A DNA stretch of 16,902 nt from Paludibacter sp. UBA5753 (GCA_002427615.1 DIFH01000143.1:1-16902), one strand, 5' to 3'. Positions 1 to 7,401 are shown, counted from the stretch's first letter. Notes: generated by a model from the letters alone, not told the origin. Program-made: numbers and translations.

Positions 1-105
1 CAACAATATAAATCAATTCAAGAGGCGAATAGCCGCTTTTTACCATGCCTAAGAGCCTATGTAACTGCAGAAATTCTTCTACGAAATGTTAGTTACCAAT
101 TAAAT
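1..105. other. Unassigned left edge of window
   Basis: No gene could be identified here. One plus-strand frame is open from base 1 to a TAA at 148-150, but it runs through the strong terminator at 106-139, so it is unlikely to be real in full. A second frame ends at a TAA at 50-52 and could be the last residues of an upstream plus-strand gene served by that terminator. Neither tail is long enough to recognise a family. Confidence 0.4.
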
Positions 106-139
106 AAAGATGTCGCTCTTATTGGAGCACATCTTTTTT
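106..139 (+). terminator. Rho-independent terminator of an off-window gene
   Basis: Two-part stem: outer arms AAAGATGT / ACATCTTT, inner arms GCTC / GAGC, loop of about six bases, followed directly by a long T run. It is oriented for plus-strand transcription and separates an upstream, unseen gene from the gyrA promoter. Confidence 0.8.
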
Positions 140-231
140 TTTGCTTTTAAACCGGATATAGAGGTTTATTTTTATTTTGAAATCGCTTGGGGAAGCCACT
201 TTGGCAAGCGAGTAATTTTTAAAAAAAAACG

Positions 232-263
232 TTTGTTTAATCGAATAAATTGTAGTACTTTAG
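232..263 (+). promoter_or_regulatory. Bacteroidota-type promoter of gyrA
   Basis: A -33 TTTG (232-235) is followed after 20 bases by TACTTTAG (256-263), one base from the TAnnTTTG -7 consensus. The predicted transcription start would lie about 25-30 bases before the gyrA ATG at 298. There is no obvious Shine-Dalgarno sequence, which is usual in this phylum. Confidence 0.6.
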
Positions 264-297
264 TGCGATTTTTTGACAGTAACATAATTAAAGGTAG

Positions 298-2910
298 ATG
301 ATTGACCAAGACAGAATTATCAAAGTAAATATCGACGAAGAAATGAAATCTTCGTACATCGACTATTCCATGTCGGTGATTGTTTCGCGTGCTTTGCCCG
401 ATGTGCGCGATGGATTTAAGCCCGTACACCGCCGTGTGTTATTCGGGATGAACGAATTGGGTAATAATTCAGACAGACCCTATAAAAAATCGGCAAGAAT
501 TGTCGGTGAAGTGATGGGTAAATATCACCCGCACGGTGATTCATCCATTTACGGCACATTGGTACGTATGGCTCAATTTTGGTCAATGCGTTATCCATTG
601 GTCGATGGACAGGGAAATTTTGGCTCGGTGGACGGCGACAGTCCTGCTGCCATGCGTTACACCGAAGCGCGGTTACGTAAAATATCCGAAGACATGTTGA
701 TTGACATCAACAAAGATACTGTTGATTTCCAGTTAAACTTCGACGACACCTTAAAAGAACCGGTAGTTTTACCAACTCGTATTCCTAATTTACTCGTGAA
801 TGGTTCTTCCGGCATTGCTGTGGGTATGGCTACCAATATGGCGCCTCACAATTTATCCGAAGTTGTGGATGCTACAATTGCCTATATCAACAATAAAGAC
901 ATTGAAATATCAGAACTGATTAAATATGTCAAAGCCCCCGATTTTCCTACAGGAGGCATTATCTACGGCTATGCAGGCGTAAAAGAAGCCTTCGAGACAG
1001 GCCGTGGACGCATTGTAGTTCGTTCAAAAGTTGAAATTGAAACCGATGCACAAGGACGCGATAAAATCGTTATTAACGAAATTCCTTACCAGGTTAATAA
1101 AGTTGAATTGATTAAATCCGTTGTGGCTTTGGTTGAAGAAAAAAAGATTGAAGGAATTGCCCACATCAACGACGAATCGGATCGCGAAGGCATGCGTATT
1201 GTTATTGACATTAAACGAGATGCCAATTCAAATGTTGTTTTAAATAAATTATTTAAAATGACAGCTTTACAGTCTTCGTTCAGCGTAAATAATATTGCGT
1301 TGGTGCATGGGCGTCCACGCATGTTAAATCTTAAAAATTTAATTCAATATTTCGTTGAGCATCGCCACGAAGTTGTCATTCGCCGTACCCAATTTGAATT
1401 AGCCGAAGCCGAAAAACGCGCTCACTTGTTGGAGGGATTTATGATTATTCTCGACAATTTAGACGAAGCAATTCAAATTATCCGCAATTCAAAAACTCCT
1501 GAAGAAGCCCGTTCCGGCTTGATGGAGCGTTTCGGTTTGTCCGACATCCAATCCCGTGCAGTAGTTGAAATGCGTTTGCGCCAACTTACCGGTATGGAGC
1601 AAGATAAATTACGCGTAGAATATGAAGATGTATTGAACCTGATTGCCCGTTTGAAAGAAATTCTGGGCAACGTGGAATTGCGCATGCAGATCATCAAAGA
1701 TGAATTATTGGAAGTAAAAGCAAAATATGGCGACGCCCGTCGTACACAAATCGTTTATTCTTCCGAAGAATTTAATCCCGAAGATTTCTATGCCGATGAT
1801 GAAATGATTATCACCATCTCGCATTTAGGATATATTAAACGTACGGCTTTGACCGAGTTTAGAGCCCAAAACCGCGGTGGAGTCGGTTCAAAAGGCGGCA
1901 ACTCGCGCGACGAAGATTTTATCGAATATATTTATCCTGCTTCGATGCACAACACCATGTTGTTTTTCACGCAAAAAGGGAAATGTTACTGGCTCAAAGT
2001 GTACGAAATCCCCGAAGGAACAAAAACATCAAAAGGACGTGCTATTCAGAATATGCTGAACATTGACTCGGACGATAAAGTAAATGCATTTATCCGAGTT
2101 AAAGGATTAACCGACAAAGAATATATTCAATCGCACTACCTGATTTTCTGTACCAAAAACGGCGTAATAAAGAAAACTTCGCTCGAAGCTTATTCCCGTC
2201 CACGCCAAAATGGAGTGAACGCGATTACAATTCGTGAAGATGATCAGGTGATTCAGGTTCGGTTAACGGATGGAAATACTGATGTTTTAATGGCTAACCG
2301 CAACGGTCGCGCCATCCGTTTCCACGAATCGAAAGTACGCGAAATGGGTCGTACGGCAACCGGTGTTCGTGGCATGTTACTCGACGAAGATGGGCAGGAT
2401 GAAGTAGTTGGCATGATTTGTGTTAACAAGAATGCGGGTGAAACTGTTATGGTAGTTTCGCAACAGGGCTATGGTAAACGTACTTTATTAGATGAGGTTG
2501 ACGAACAAGGCAACCTGGTATTGGACGAAAACGGCGAAGTAATATCGGTATACAGGGTAACCAACCGCGGAGGAAAAGGAGTAAAAACCATGAACATTAC
2601 CGAAAAAACAGGAAAGCTGGTTTCTATTAAAAGCGTAAGCGACGAAAACGACCTGATGATTATCAATAAATCAGGGATTACCATTCGTTTAAAAGTAGCC
2701 GATGTCAGAATTATGGGACGCGCAACACAAGGAGTGCGGTTAATAAATCTCGAAAAACGAAACGACGAAATTGCGTCGGTTTGCAAAGTGCTCTCGGAAA
2801 ACGAAGAAGAAATAGCCGATATTGAAATCGTAAGCCAGGAAATAGATACCGAAGATGTTGAAACGGAATCGACCCCGGAAACTAACGAAGAAGAACAAAT
2901 TCAGGAATAA
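298..2910 (+). CDS. gyrA: DNA gyrase subunit A
   Basis: Breakage-reunion subunit of type IIA topoisomerase; with GyrB it introduces negative supercoils using ATP. The 870-residue length is normal. Seen in the sequence: the N-terminal winged-helix/tower region with the catalytic tyrosine Y121 in AAMRYTEARL (E. coli Y122); the quinolone-pocket segment KYHPHGDSSIYG at residues 75-86; and a C-terminal beta-pinwheel with a GyrA box QNRGGVG at 524-530, which marks gyrase rather than ParC. The tail is strongly acidic (last ~40 residues), as in many GyrA proteins. The residue equivalent to E. coli D87 is glycine (G86), while the S83-equivalent serine (S82) is kept. The ATG at 298 is preceded by a matching promoter. 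The following TPR gene is 81 bases downstream and probably co-transcribed. Confidence 0.98.
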   Translation: MIDQDRIIKVNIDEEMKSSYIDYSMSVIVSRALPDVRDGFKPVHRRVLFGMNELGNNSDRPYKKSARIVGEVMGKYHPHGDSSIYGTLVRMAQFWSMRYPLVDGQGNFGSVDGDSPAAMRYTEARLRKISEDMLIDINKDTVDFQLNFDDTLKEPVVLPTRIPNLLVNGSSGIAVGMATNMAPHNLSEVVDATIAYINNKDIEISELIKYVKAPDFPTGGIIYGYAGVKEAFETGRGRIVVRSKVEIETDAQGRDKIVINEIPYQVNKVELIKSVVALVEEKKIEGIAHINDESDREGMRIVIDIKRDANSNVVLNKLFKMTALQSSFSVNNIALVHGRPRMLNLKNLIQYFVEHRHEVVIRRTQFELAEAEKRAHLLEGFMIILDNLDEAIQIIRNSKTPEEARSGLMERFGLSDIQSRAVVEMRLRQLTGMEQDKLRVEYEDVLNLIARLKEILGNVELRMQIIKDELLEVKAKYGDARRTQIVYSSEEFNPEDFYADDEMIITISHLGYIKRTALTEFRAQNRGGVGSKGGNSRDEDFIEYIYPASMHNTMLFFTQKGKCYWLKVYEIPEGTKTSKGRAIQNMLNIDSDDKVNAFIRVKGLTDKEYIQSHYLIFCTKNGVIKKTSLEAYSRPRQNGVNAITIREDDQVIQVRLTDGNTDVLMANRNGRAIRFHESKVREMGRTATGVRGMLLDEDGQDEVVGMICVNKNAGETVMVVSQQGYGKRTLLDEVDEQGNLVLDENGEVISVYRVTNRGGKGVKTMNITEKTGKLVSIKSVSDENDLMIINKSGITIRLKVADVRIMGRATQGVRLINLEKRNDEIASVCKVLSENEEEIADIEIVSQEIDTEDVETESTPETNEEEQIQE

Positions 2911-2918
2911 AAACAACA

Positions 2919-2950
2919 TTGACAGGGTTGAATAAAATCAACGCTGTCAA
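2919..2950. other. Hairpin between gyrA and the TPR gene
   Basis: Inverted repeat with 13-base arms (TTGACAGGGTTGA / TCAACGCTGTCAA, one mismatch) and a six-base loop. It is followed by an A-rich, not T-rich, stretch, so it is not a standard plus-strand terminator. It may stabilise or process the gyrA mRNA, or weaken read-through into the next gene. Confidence 0.5.
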
Positions 2951-2991
2951 TAAATAAAAAAAATAGAAACTCAACAAAATCATTATTTGTC

Positions 2992-4209
2992 ATGAAAAAA
3001 ATTATTTTATCCATGTTTTTGGTTATATCAGTAACCAGTGCGTTTGCTCAAAAAGCCAATGTATCGAAAGCAAAGAATAAAGCTTTAATGGAGAATCCGG
3101 ATTTTGCCGGAGCAAGAGAGCTCATTAAGCCGGCTCTTACCGACCCCACCACCAAAGATTTGGCTGCAACCTGGCACGTTGCGGGCTTGATTGGCTACAA
3201 GGAAAATGAAACTTTGACTAACAAAGCCATTCTTGGACAATCGGTTGATGCCGATGTTAAGGGAAAAGCAATCATGGAATCGTACGATTATTTTATGAAA
3301 GCTTATCAATTAGACCAATTGCCGGATGCAAAAGGCAAGGTAAAACCCAAATTACAGAAAGACATCAAAGCTAAAATTAAAGAGTATTATACCGTACAAC
3401 AAAATCTGATAGCTTATGGCGCTTATTTGTTCGAAAAGAAAAATTATGATGAAACCATCAAAGTGTTCGAAACCTATCTTGGTATCCCTGCATTGCCAAT
3501 GATGAACAATGAAATTAAGCTCGACTCGAACTATTACATGATTAAATACTATACTGCTATTGCGGCTACCAATGCCGAACAACACGACAAAGCAATTGCT
3601 TTATACGAAGATTTAAGAGATGATGGTTACGAAGAACTTACTGTTCATCAATTACTTTACGAAGAATACCTGAAAAAGAAAGATACCGTGAATTTTGTAA
3701 AAGTATTGAAAGCCGGTTTTGAGAAATTTCCACAAGAACCCTGGTTCTTACAAAACCTGATTAACTATTATATTTTCACGAATCAATTTCAGGATGCGCT
3801 GGTTTATTTGAATAACGCAATCAAACGCGAACCAAATATCGCGCAGTATTATTACGTAAAAGGCAATTTATCTGAAAGTATGGGTAATCTTGATGAAGCA
3901 CGCTCCGCTTTCGATAAAGCCATTGAATTGGATCCTAAATTGGCAGATGCTTATGCCGGTATCGGACGTTTATATTACAACCGGGCGGTAAAATTAGCGG
4001 ATGCAGCCAACGAAATTAAAGACAATAAATTATATGTTGCCGCCAAGAAAAATGCGGATGATGTATTTTCCGAATCCATCCCTTTCTTCAAAAAGGCATC
4101 TGAATTGAAACCTGACGAAATGGAATACAAACGCACTTTGAGAACATTGTACTATCGTTTGAAAATGGATAAAGAATTTGAAGCCCTTGAAAAAGAGATG
4201 AATCAATAA
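2992..4209 (+). CDS. Secreted tetratricopeptide-repeat protein
   Basis: A 405-residue protein starting with a typical signal peptide (MKKIILSMFLVISVTSAFA, predicted cleavage before Q20), so probably periplasmic or envelope-attached. At least two clear TPR units lie around residues 265-330 (ALVYLNNAIKREPNIAQYYY and the FDKAIELDPKLADAYAGIGR region). Weaker repeats occur near 145-215 and 360-400, giving a mostly helical scaffold. TPR proteins mediate protein-protein contacts; no enzymatic motif is visible. A TPR gene directly after gyrA is, from memory, a recurring arrangement in Bacteroidales, but its function is not established. It is probably read from the gyrA promoter, as no convincing promoter was found in the 81-base gap. 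A strong terminator follows. Confidence 0.85.
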   Translation: MKKIILSMFLVISVTSAFAQKANVSKAKNKALMENPDFAGARELIKPALTDPTTKDLAATWHVAGLIGYKENETLTNKAILGQSVDADVKGKAIMESYDYFMKAYQLDQLPDAKGKVKPKLQKDIKAKIKEYYTVQQNLIAYGAYLFEKKNYDETIKVFETYLGIPALPMMNNEIKLDSNYYMIKYYTAIAATNAEQHDKAIALYEDLRDDGYEELTVHQLLYEEYLKKKDTVNFVKVLKAGFEKFPQEPWFLQNLINYYIFTNQFQDALVYLNNAIKREPNIAQYYYVKGNLSESMGNLDEARSAFDKAIELDPKLADAYAGIGRLYYNRAVKLADAANEIKDNKLYVAAKKNADDVFSESIPFFKKASELKPDEMEYKRTLRTLYYRLKMDKEFEALEKEMNQ

Positions 4210-4235
4210 TTTTTCTGACAATAAATTCAAATAGC

Positions 4236-4268
4236 CCGGGCTGTCTTTATTCGACAGTCCGGTTTTTT
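4236..4268 (+). terminator. Terminator of the gyrA-TPR unit
   Basis: Stem CCGGGCTGTC / GACAGTCCGG (one G.U pair), seven-base loop, then seven T residues. It lies 26 bases after the TPR stop codon and is a textbook rho-independent terminator on the plus strand. Confidence 0.9.
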
Positions 4269-4269
4269 T

Positions 4270-4479
4270 ATACGCCATTGTAAAAACCGTTGTCAAGTAA
4301 AGAATCAAAATGAGCGTAAGCATCCCCAAATCCGCCGTATTTCAGAAAGCATAAAAATGTCAGAACTTTATCTGAAAAAATAGCTGGTGATACAAAAAGC
4401 ATAATAGTATTATCATTTGAATATCAATATATTAAAATAAACAACAATATTAAAACCGGATGTATAGCTACACTGTAAA
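4270..4479. other. AT-rich spacer without recognisable gene
   Basis: AT-rich sequence between the terminator and the transposase relic. No ORF with family character, no tRNA and no clear promoter could be found. The part next to the relic may be decayed remains of its 3' half, but nothing in it resembles the expected protein. Confidence 0.4.
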
Positions 4480-4672
4480 ACCCATTTATTCAAACTTATT
4501 GAACTGCGTAAAATGGCATGAACGTGATTTGACATTACTACAAATGCAAATATTTCAAGTCCTTTCATCTGTTGACAAAAACGCAAACGATCAATTACAA
4601 TATCACGATATGTTTTACGTGTGAAAACATCAATCCATCTTACCATCTTACCAGCTGAAATGTAACCTAGTG
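4480..4672 (-). pseudogene. REP-associated (IS200-like, Y1_Tnp) transposase relic
   Basis: About 60 codons resemble the N-terminal part of RAYT-type HUH transposases of Bacteroidota. The conserved pieces are VTFQLV-RWIDVFTRKTYRDIV, a FCQQMKGLEIFAFVVMSNHVHAI stretch and the HUH metal motif NHVH. RAYTs are single-strand DNA transposases that act on REP hairpins. The gene is dead in three ways: an in-frame TAG (complement of 4667-4669) interrupts the start; an exact 8-bp tandem duplication (4637-4644 and 4645-4652) shifts the frame just upstream of RWIDVF; and everything after about SLNKWVL is lost, including the region that would hold the catalytic tyrosine. The ATG at 4646 is created by the duplication and is not a native start. 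A REP-like array lies immediately on its 5' side. The family call is from motif recognition only. Confidence 0.72.
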
Positions 4673-4765
4673 CAACTCATCTTGCTCCGATATTTTGTAT
4701 ACATTGCTCATTATATTTACATCAATATAAATCAACTCGGATTGTTTTGATAATGAACCGCTGCT

Positions 4766-4788
4766 CCCGTGCGATTGCATCGCATGGG
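4766..4788. repeat. Hairpin P1, array unit 1
   Basis: Arms CCCGTGCGAT / ATCGCATGGG around a TGC loop, with one G.U-type mismatch compared with the perfect version in unit 4. Confidence 0.7.
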
Positions 4789-4834
4789 AATGATGGCATA
4801 AAAACGGTCTTGTTTAACCGGCAGCAAAGCGGGA

Positions 4835-4856
4835 TGCCGGAGTTCCGACTCCGGCA
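4835..4856. repeat. REP hairpin P2, array unit 1
   Basis: Perfect 9-bp arms TGCCGGAGT / ACTCCGGCA with TCCG loop. Identical copies lie at 5056-5077, 5290-5311 and 5510-5531. Confidence 0.85.
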
Positions 4857-4944
4857 ACGGAAACCATTTCTCCTGTTTCCGAGGGAATCGGAATTCCTCC
4901 CTTTGGTTGCCACTGTTGGTTCTGTCATCCTATAAAATGATTCT

Positions 4945-4966
4945 TGACGGAATCGGAATTCCGTCA
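4945..4966. repeat. REP hairpin P3, array unit 1
   Basis: Perfect 9-bp arms TGACGGAAT / ATTCCGTCA with CGGA loop, the reverse orientation of the P2 pattern. Copies lie at 5167-5188, 5402-5421 (8-bp arms, outer T changed) and 5621-5642. Confidence 0.85.
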
Positions 4967-5055
4967 TCCCGAAATTTCCGCTGCTCCTGCGGGATTGCAT
5001 CGCATGGGAATGATGGCATAAAAACGATCTTGTTTAACCGACAGCAAAGACGGGA

Positions 5056-5077
5056 TGCCGGAGTTCCGACTCCGGCA
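5056..5077. repeat. REP hairpin P2, array unit 2
   Basis: Identical to the unit 1 P2 hairpin. Confidence 0.85.
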
Positions 5078-5166
5078 ACGGAAAACCACTGCTCCTATTT
5101 CAGAGGGAATCGGAATTACTCCCTTTGGTTGCCACCGTTGGTTCTGTCATCCTATAAAATAATTCT

Positions 5167-5188
5167 TGACGGAATCGGAATTCCGTCA
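5167..5188. repeat. REP hairpin P3, array unit 2
   Basis: Identical to the unit 1 P3 hairpin. Confidence 0.85.
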
Positions 5189-5289
5189 TCCCGAATTCCC
5201 GCTGCTCCTGCGGGATTGCATCGTGTTGTCAATCCGTCTAAACGCTCAAAGTTGTCGGACGGTTTTGTTTAACCGGCAGCAAAGGGGAA

Positions 5290-5311
5290 TGCCGGAGTTC
5301 CGACTCCGGCA
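5290..5311. repeat. REP hairpin P2, array unit 3
   Basis: Identical stem and loop. Unit 3 differs from units 1, 2 and 4 by carrying the longer B module upstream (about 5223-5274). Confidence 0.85.
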
Positions 5312-5401
5312 ACAGAAAACCACTGCTCCTATTTCAGAGGGAATCGGAATTACTCCGTTTGGTTGCCACCGTTGGTTCTGTCATCCTATAAAATGATTCC
5401 C

Positions 5402-5421
5402 GACGGAATCGGAATTCCGTC
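5402..5421. repeat. REP hairpin P3, array unit 3
   Basis: 8-bp arms GACGGAAT / ATTCCGTC with CGGA loop; the outermost pair of the other copies is lost. Confidence 0.8.
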
Positions 5422-5440
5422 ATCCCGAATTCCCGCTGCT

Positions 5441-5463
5441 CCCATGCGATTGCATCGCATGGG
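5441..5463. repeat. Hairpin P1, array unit 4 (perfect copy)
   Basis: Perfect 10-bp arms CCCATGCGAT / ATCGCATGGG with TGC loop. In units 2, 3 and 5 this stem is degraded to its core. Confidence 0.8.
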
Positions 5464-5509
5464 AATGATGGCATAAAAACGATCTTGTTTAACCGACAGC
5501 AAAGCGGGA

Positions 5510-5531
5510 TGCCGGAGTTCCGACTCCGGCA
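5510..5531. repeat. REP hairpin P2, array unit 4
   Basis: Identical to the unit 1 P2 hairpin. Confidence 0.85.
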
Positions 5532-5620
5532 ACGGAAAACTACGGCTACTGTTTCAGAGGGAATCGGAATTACTCCCTTTGGTTTCGACCGTTGGTTCTG
5601 TCATCCTATAAAATGATTCT

Positions 5621-5642
5621 TGACGGAATCGGAATTCCGTCA
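5621..5642. repeat. REP hairpin P3, array unit 4
   Basis: Identical to the unit 1 P3 hairpin; the last complete REP before the array breaks off. Confidence 0.85.
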
Positions 5643-5759
5643 TCCCGAAATTCCCGCTGCTCCTGCACGATTGCATCGCGTTGTCAATCCGTCTAACCAC
5701 TCAAAGCGATCGGACGGTTTTGTTTAACCACACAAAAGGATTCGTGCGGCAGCAGGGGA

Positions 5760-5822
5760 TGCAGCAATGTAAGCGGCTGTTTTAGTTATATTTTAGTCCG
5801 TATTTAATATTTATTTGAAATA
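5760..5822. repeat. 63-bp exact direct repeat, left copy
   Basis: Base-for-base identical to 9036-9098 by eye. It begins TGCAGCAATGTAAGCGGCTG and ends TTATTTGAAATA. It lies between the broken fifth REP unit and the lipoprotein promoter. Here the terminator-like CGGCTGTTT lacks the complementary upstream arm found at the right copy, so this copy looks truncated. Confidence 0.9.
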
Positions 5823-5829
5823 TATTCCC

Positions 5830-5838
5830 TAAATTTGC
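5830..5838 (+). promoter_or_regulatory. -7 element for the lipoprotein gene
   Basis: TAAATTTGC matches the Bacteroidota -7 consensus TAnnTTTGY. No well-spaced -33 TTTG is present. It lies 30 bases before the ATG at 5868 and overlaps a TTG in the same frame at 5835, which argues against that upstream start. Confidence 0.55.
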
Positions 5839-5867
5839 AACTGATAAAACAATTGAATGTGCTTACT

Positions 5868-7217
5868 ATGAATCCGAATCGCTCATTTGGTCTGTGGAAA
5901 GCGATCGCTTTCCTGACCACCGTTTTTTTCTCTATTTTTTTCTTCGTTTCTTGTTGTGACCTTTACCCCCCAACAGTTAAAACTGTTAGCGCTAAGTTTA
6001 CAGAAGGCTTTTTCATTACCGCCACCGGTCAAATTATTTCTGACGGCGGCGCCGATGTTACTTCTTGCGGGCTTTGTTTAAGTCTAAACCCAATGCCGAC
6101 TATTAGTGATATAAGGAAAGCGGCTATTTCGGCAGTTAATTCTGAATATACAGTTTATTTTACTGGCTTAGAACTTTGCAAAACCTATTATGTTCGAGCT
6201 TATGCTATTAATTCCGAAGGTGTAGCTTACGGTGATGTTATCAGTATTGTGACTTCGGTCACTCCAAGTGTAAAAAGCACGGCTGTCAGTTTGATAACAA
6301 AAACCGAAGCGACTTTAAGCGCCGTTATTAATTCTTTAAATTCTGATACCGAAAATTGGTTTGAATATTGGACTATGTATGGCACTGTTCAAAGAATTAC
6401 CGCCGGAACTTCTAACGGTAGTAGTGATGTAACTCTTAGTGTTAAGGTTAGCGGTTTAATCCCGGGTACAACTTATTCGTTTGTGGCTAAATCTAAAAAT
6501 GAATATGGCGAAACCAGCGGAGATACGCTTACCTTTGAAACTTACGCGGTGGTTGATTATGACGGCAATCTCTATCACACCGTTTCTTATTCCGGGACTT
6601 ATACGCGGGATTATGATGGGCAAAAGGATGTTATTTTCACTGTGAATCAAACATGGCTAAAAGAGAACTTTAAAGGAACTCATTATGCTAACGGCGATCC
6701 AATTCCGAATGTCGCCAATGCCGGCACTTGGGCGGATTTAACCACCGGGGCCTATTGCCAATACAACAACGATTCCAAAATCGCGGAAGTATATGGCAAT
6801 TTGTATAACTGGTATGTTGGCGCCGATCCCAGAGGATTGATTATTGGCTGGCACACCCCGACGTCTTATGAGTTTGGTGACTTGGGAAACTATCTTGCGG
6901 ACGGAGTTACTCCTAAAGCCGGACCGATGATGATGGAAACAGGAACAGCGCATTGGATTAATCCCAGTCCGTATAATCCTCCCACCAACTCTTCCGGTTT
7001 TACCGCTTTGCCTAACGGAGCTTTTGCTCAGGATAAGGATACAAATAATTGGGTCTATATGAATCTTGGGGAAAGCGCCACTTTTTGGACGGCATCTCCT
7101 ATTGGCTCAATAAATGCAATGATGGTGGAAATATCCAGGGACCATTGTTGGTTAGATATTGGTGCTTTCTATCATAAAACCATCTATTGTGGTTTGAGAT
7201 TGATAAAAAATGGGTAA
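5868..7217 (+). CDS. FISUMP-domain lipoprotein with fibronectin-like repeats
   Basis: A 449-residue predicted surface lipoprotein. The start is taken as ATG 5868 because the alternative TTG at 5835 sits inside the -7 promoter box. Residues 11-28 form a hydrophobic signal segment ending in a lipobox-like FVSC, with C29 as the likely lipidated cysteine. Residues ~33-132 and ~133-227 look like two fibronectin-III-like beta domains (patterns LCKTYYVRAYAINSEG and LIPGTTYSFVAKSKNEYGE). Residues ~229-449 resemble the Fibrobacter succinogenes major paralogous (FISUMP) domain: TWLKENF, GTWADLTTGAYCQYNND, YGNLYNWYVG, GWHTPTSYEF, FWTAS and CGLRLIKN. Such proteins are thought to be surface-exposed, and their ligands are generally unknown. 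It is the first gene of the block bounded by direct repeats, and its T-rich codon use appears to differ from the housekeeping neighbours. Confidence 0.8.
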   Translation: MNPNRSFGLWKAIAFLTTVFFSIFFFVSCCDLYPPTVKTVSAKFTEGFFITATGQIISDGGADVTSCGLCLSLNPMPTISDIRKAAISAVNSEYTVYFTGLELCKTYYVRAYAINSEGVAYGDVISIVTSVTPSVKSTAVSLITKTEATLSAVINSLNSDTENWFEYWTMYGTVQRITAGTSNGSSDVTLSVKVSGLIPGTTYSFVAKSKNEYGETSGDTLTFETYAVVDYDGNLYHTVSYSGTYTRDYDGQKDVIFTVNQTWLKENFKGTHYANGDPIPNVANAGTWADLTTGAYCQYNNDSKIAEVYGNLYNWYVGADPRGLIIGWHTPTSYEFGDLGNYLADGVTPKAGPMMMETGTAHWINPSPYNPPTNSSGFTALPNGAFAQDKDTNNWVYMNLGESATFWTASPIGSINAMMVEISRDHCWLDIGAFYHKTIYCGLRLIKNG

Positions 7218-7271
7218 TAGTTAGATAACTATAAACCCACGCGCTATTAAGGATGTTTAAATTAAACATCC
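7217..7271. other. Two palindromes after the lipoprotein gene
   Basis: A 7-bp-arm palindrome (ATAGTTA / TAACTAT, 7217-7232) overlaps the stop codon region. It is followed by a perfect 10-bp-arm palindrome (GGATGTTTAA / TTAAACATCC, 7251-7271) with a one-base centre. Neither has a T run, so termination is uncertain. Together with the adjoining 130-bp repeat they make a hairpin-dense 3' end. Confidence 0.6.
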
Positions 7272-7401
7272 CTGCTTAGCGCAAGTTTAGCAAAGCGTAA
7301 CTTGTGATGGAAATAAATCAGTTTATAAACTGATAGTTGAAGTTGAAAACTTCATAATCATAAGTCCAAGTCCCCGCTTGGCTCAGACTTGAACTATTCA
7401 G
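7272..7401. repeat. 130-bp hairpin-rich repeat, copy A
   Basis: Begins CTGCTTAGCGCAAG and ends GAACTATTCAG. It has the same length as copy B at 8099-8228, with five mismatches counted by eye. Internal stems: ATCAGTTT / AAACTGAT, GAAGTT / AACTTC, and AGTCCAAGTC / GACTTGAACT (one mismatch). In this copy CGCAAGTT can also pair with AACTTGTG. It follows the lipoprotein stop by 54 bases. Confidence 0.9.

Larger units (their letters stand above)
4759..5729. repeat. Tandem REP/BIME-like array, 4 full units plus one partial
   Basis: Units start at 4759, 4979, 5200, 5434 and 5655 (spacings 220, 221, 234 and 221 bases); the fifth stops after about 75 bases. Each full unit carries a CGATTGCATCG-centred hairpin in some copies (10-bp arms in unit 4, 5441-5463), hairpin P2 (arms TGCCGGAGT / ACTCCGGCA, loop TCCG) and hairpin P3 (arms TGACGGAAT / ATTCCGTCA, loop CGGA). 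P2 and P3 are inverted versions of one REP pattern, as in E. coli BIMEs. Short ORFs across the array are by-products of the repeats. Position beside a RAYT relic supports a REP identity. Confidence 0.8.

Noticed and set aside
110..301. 63-codon ORF upstream of gyrA
   Set aside because: It begins inside the terminator hairpin, spans the gyrA promoter and overlaps the gyrA start.
4722..5396. Several overlapping 60-120 codon ORFs on both strands in the repeat array
   Set aside because: Each repeats the translation of the same 221-bp unit, including hairpin stems, without family resemblance, promoter or consistent frame between units. They are by-products of the tandem repeats.
4759..5729. CRISPR array
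   Set aside because: Units are about 221 bp and similar along most of their length. There are no short constant repeats with unique equal-length spacers, and no cas genes.
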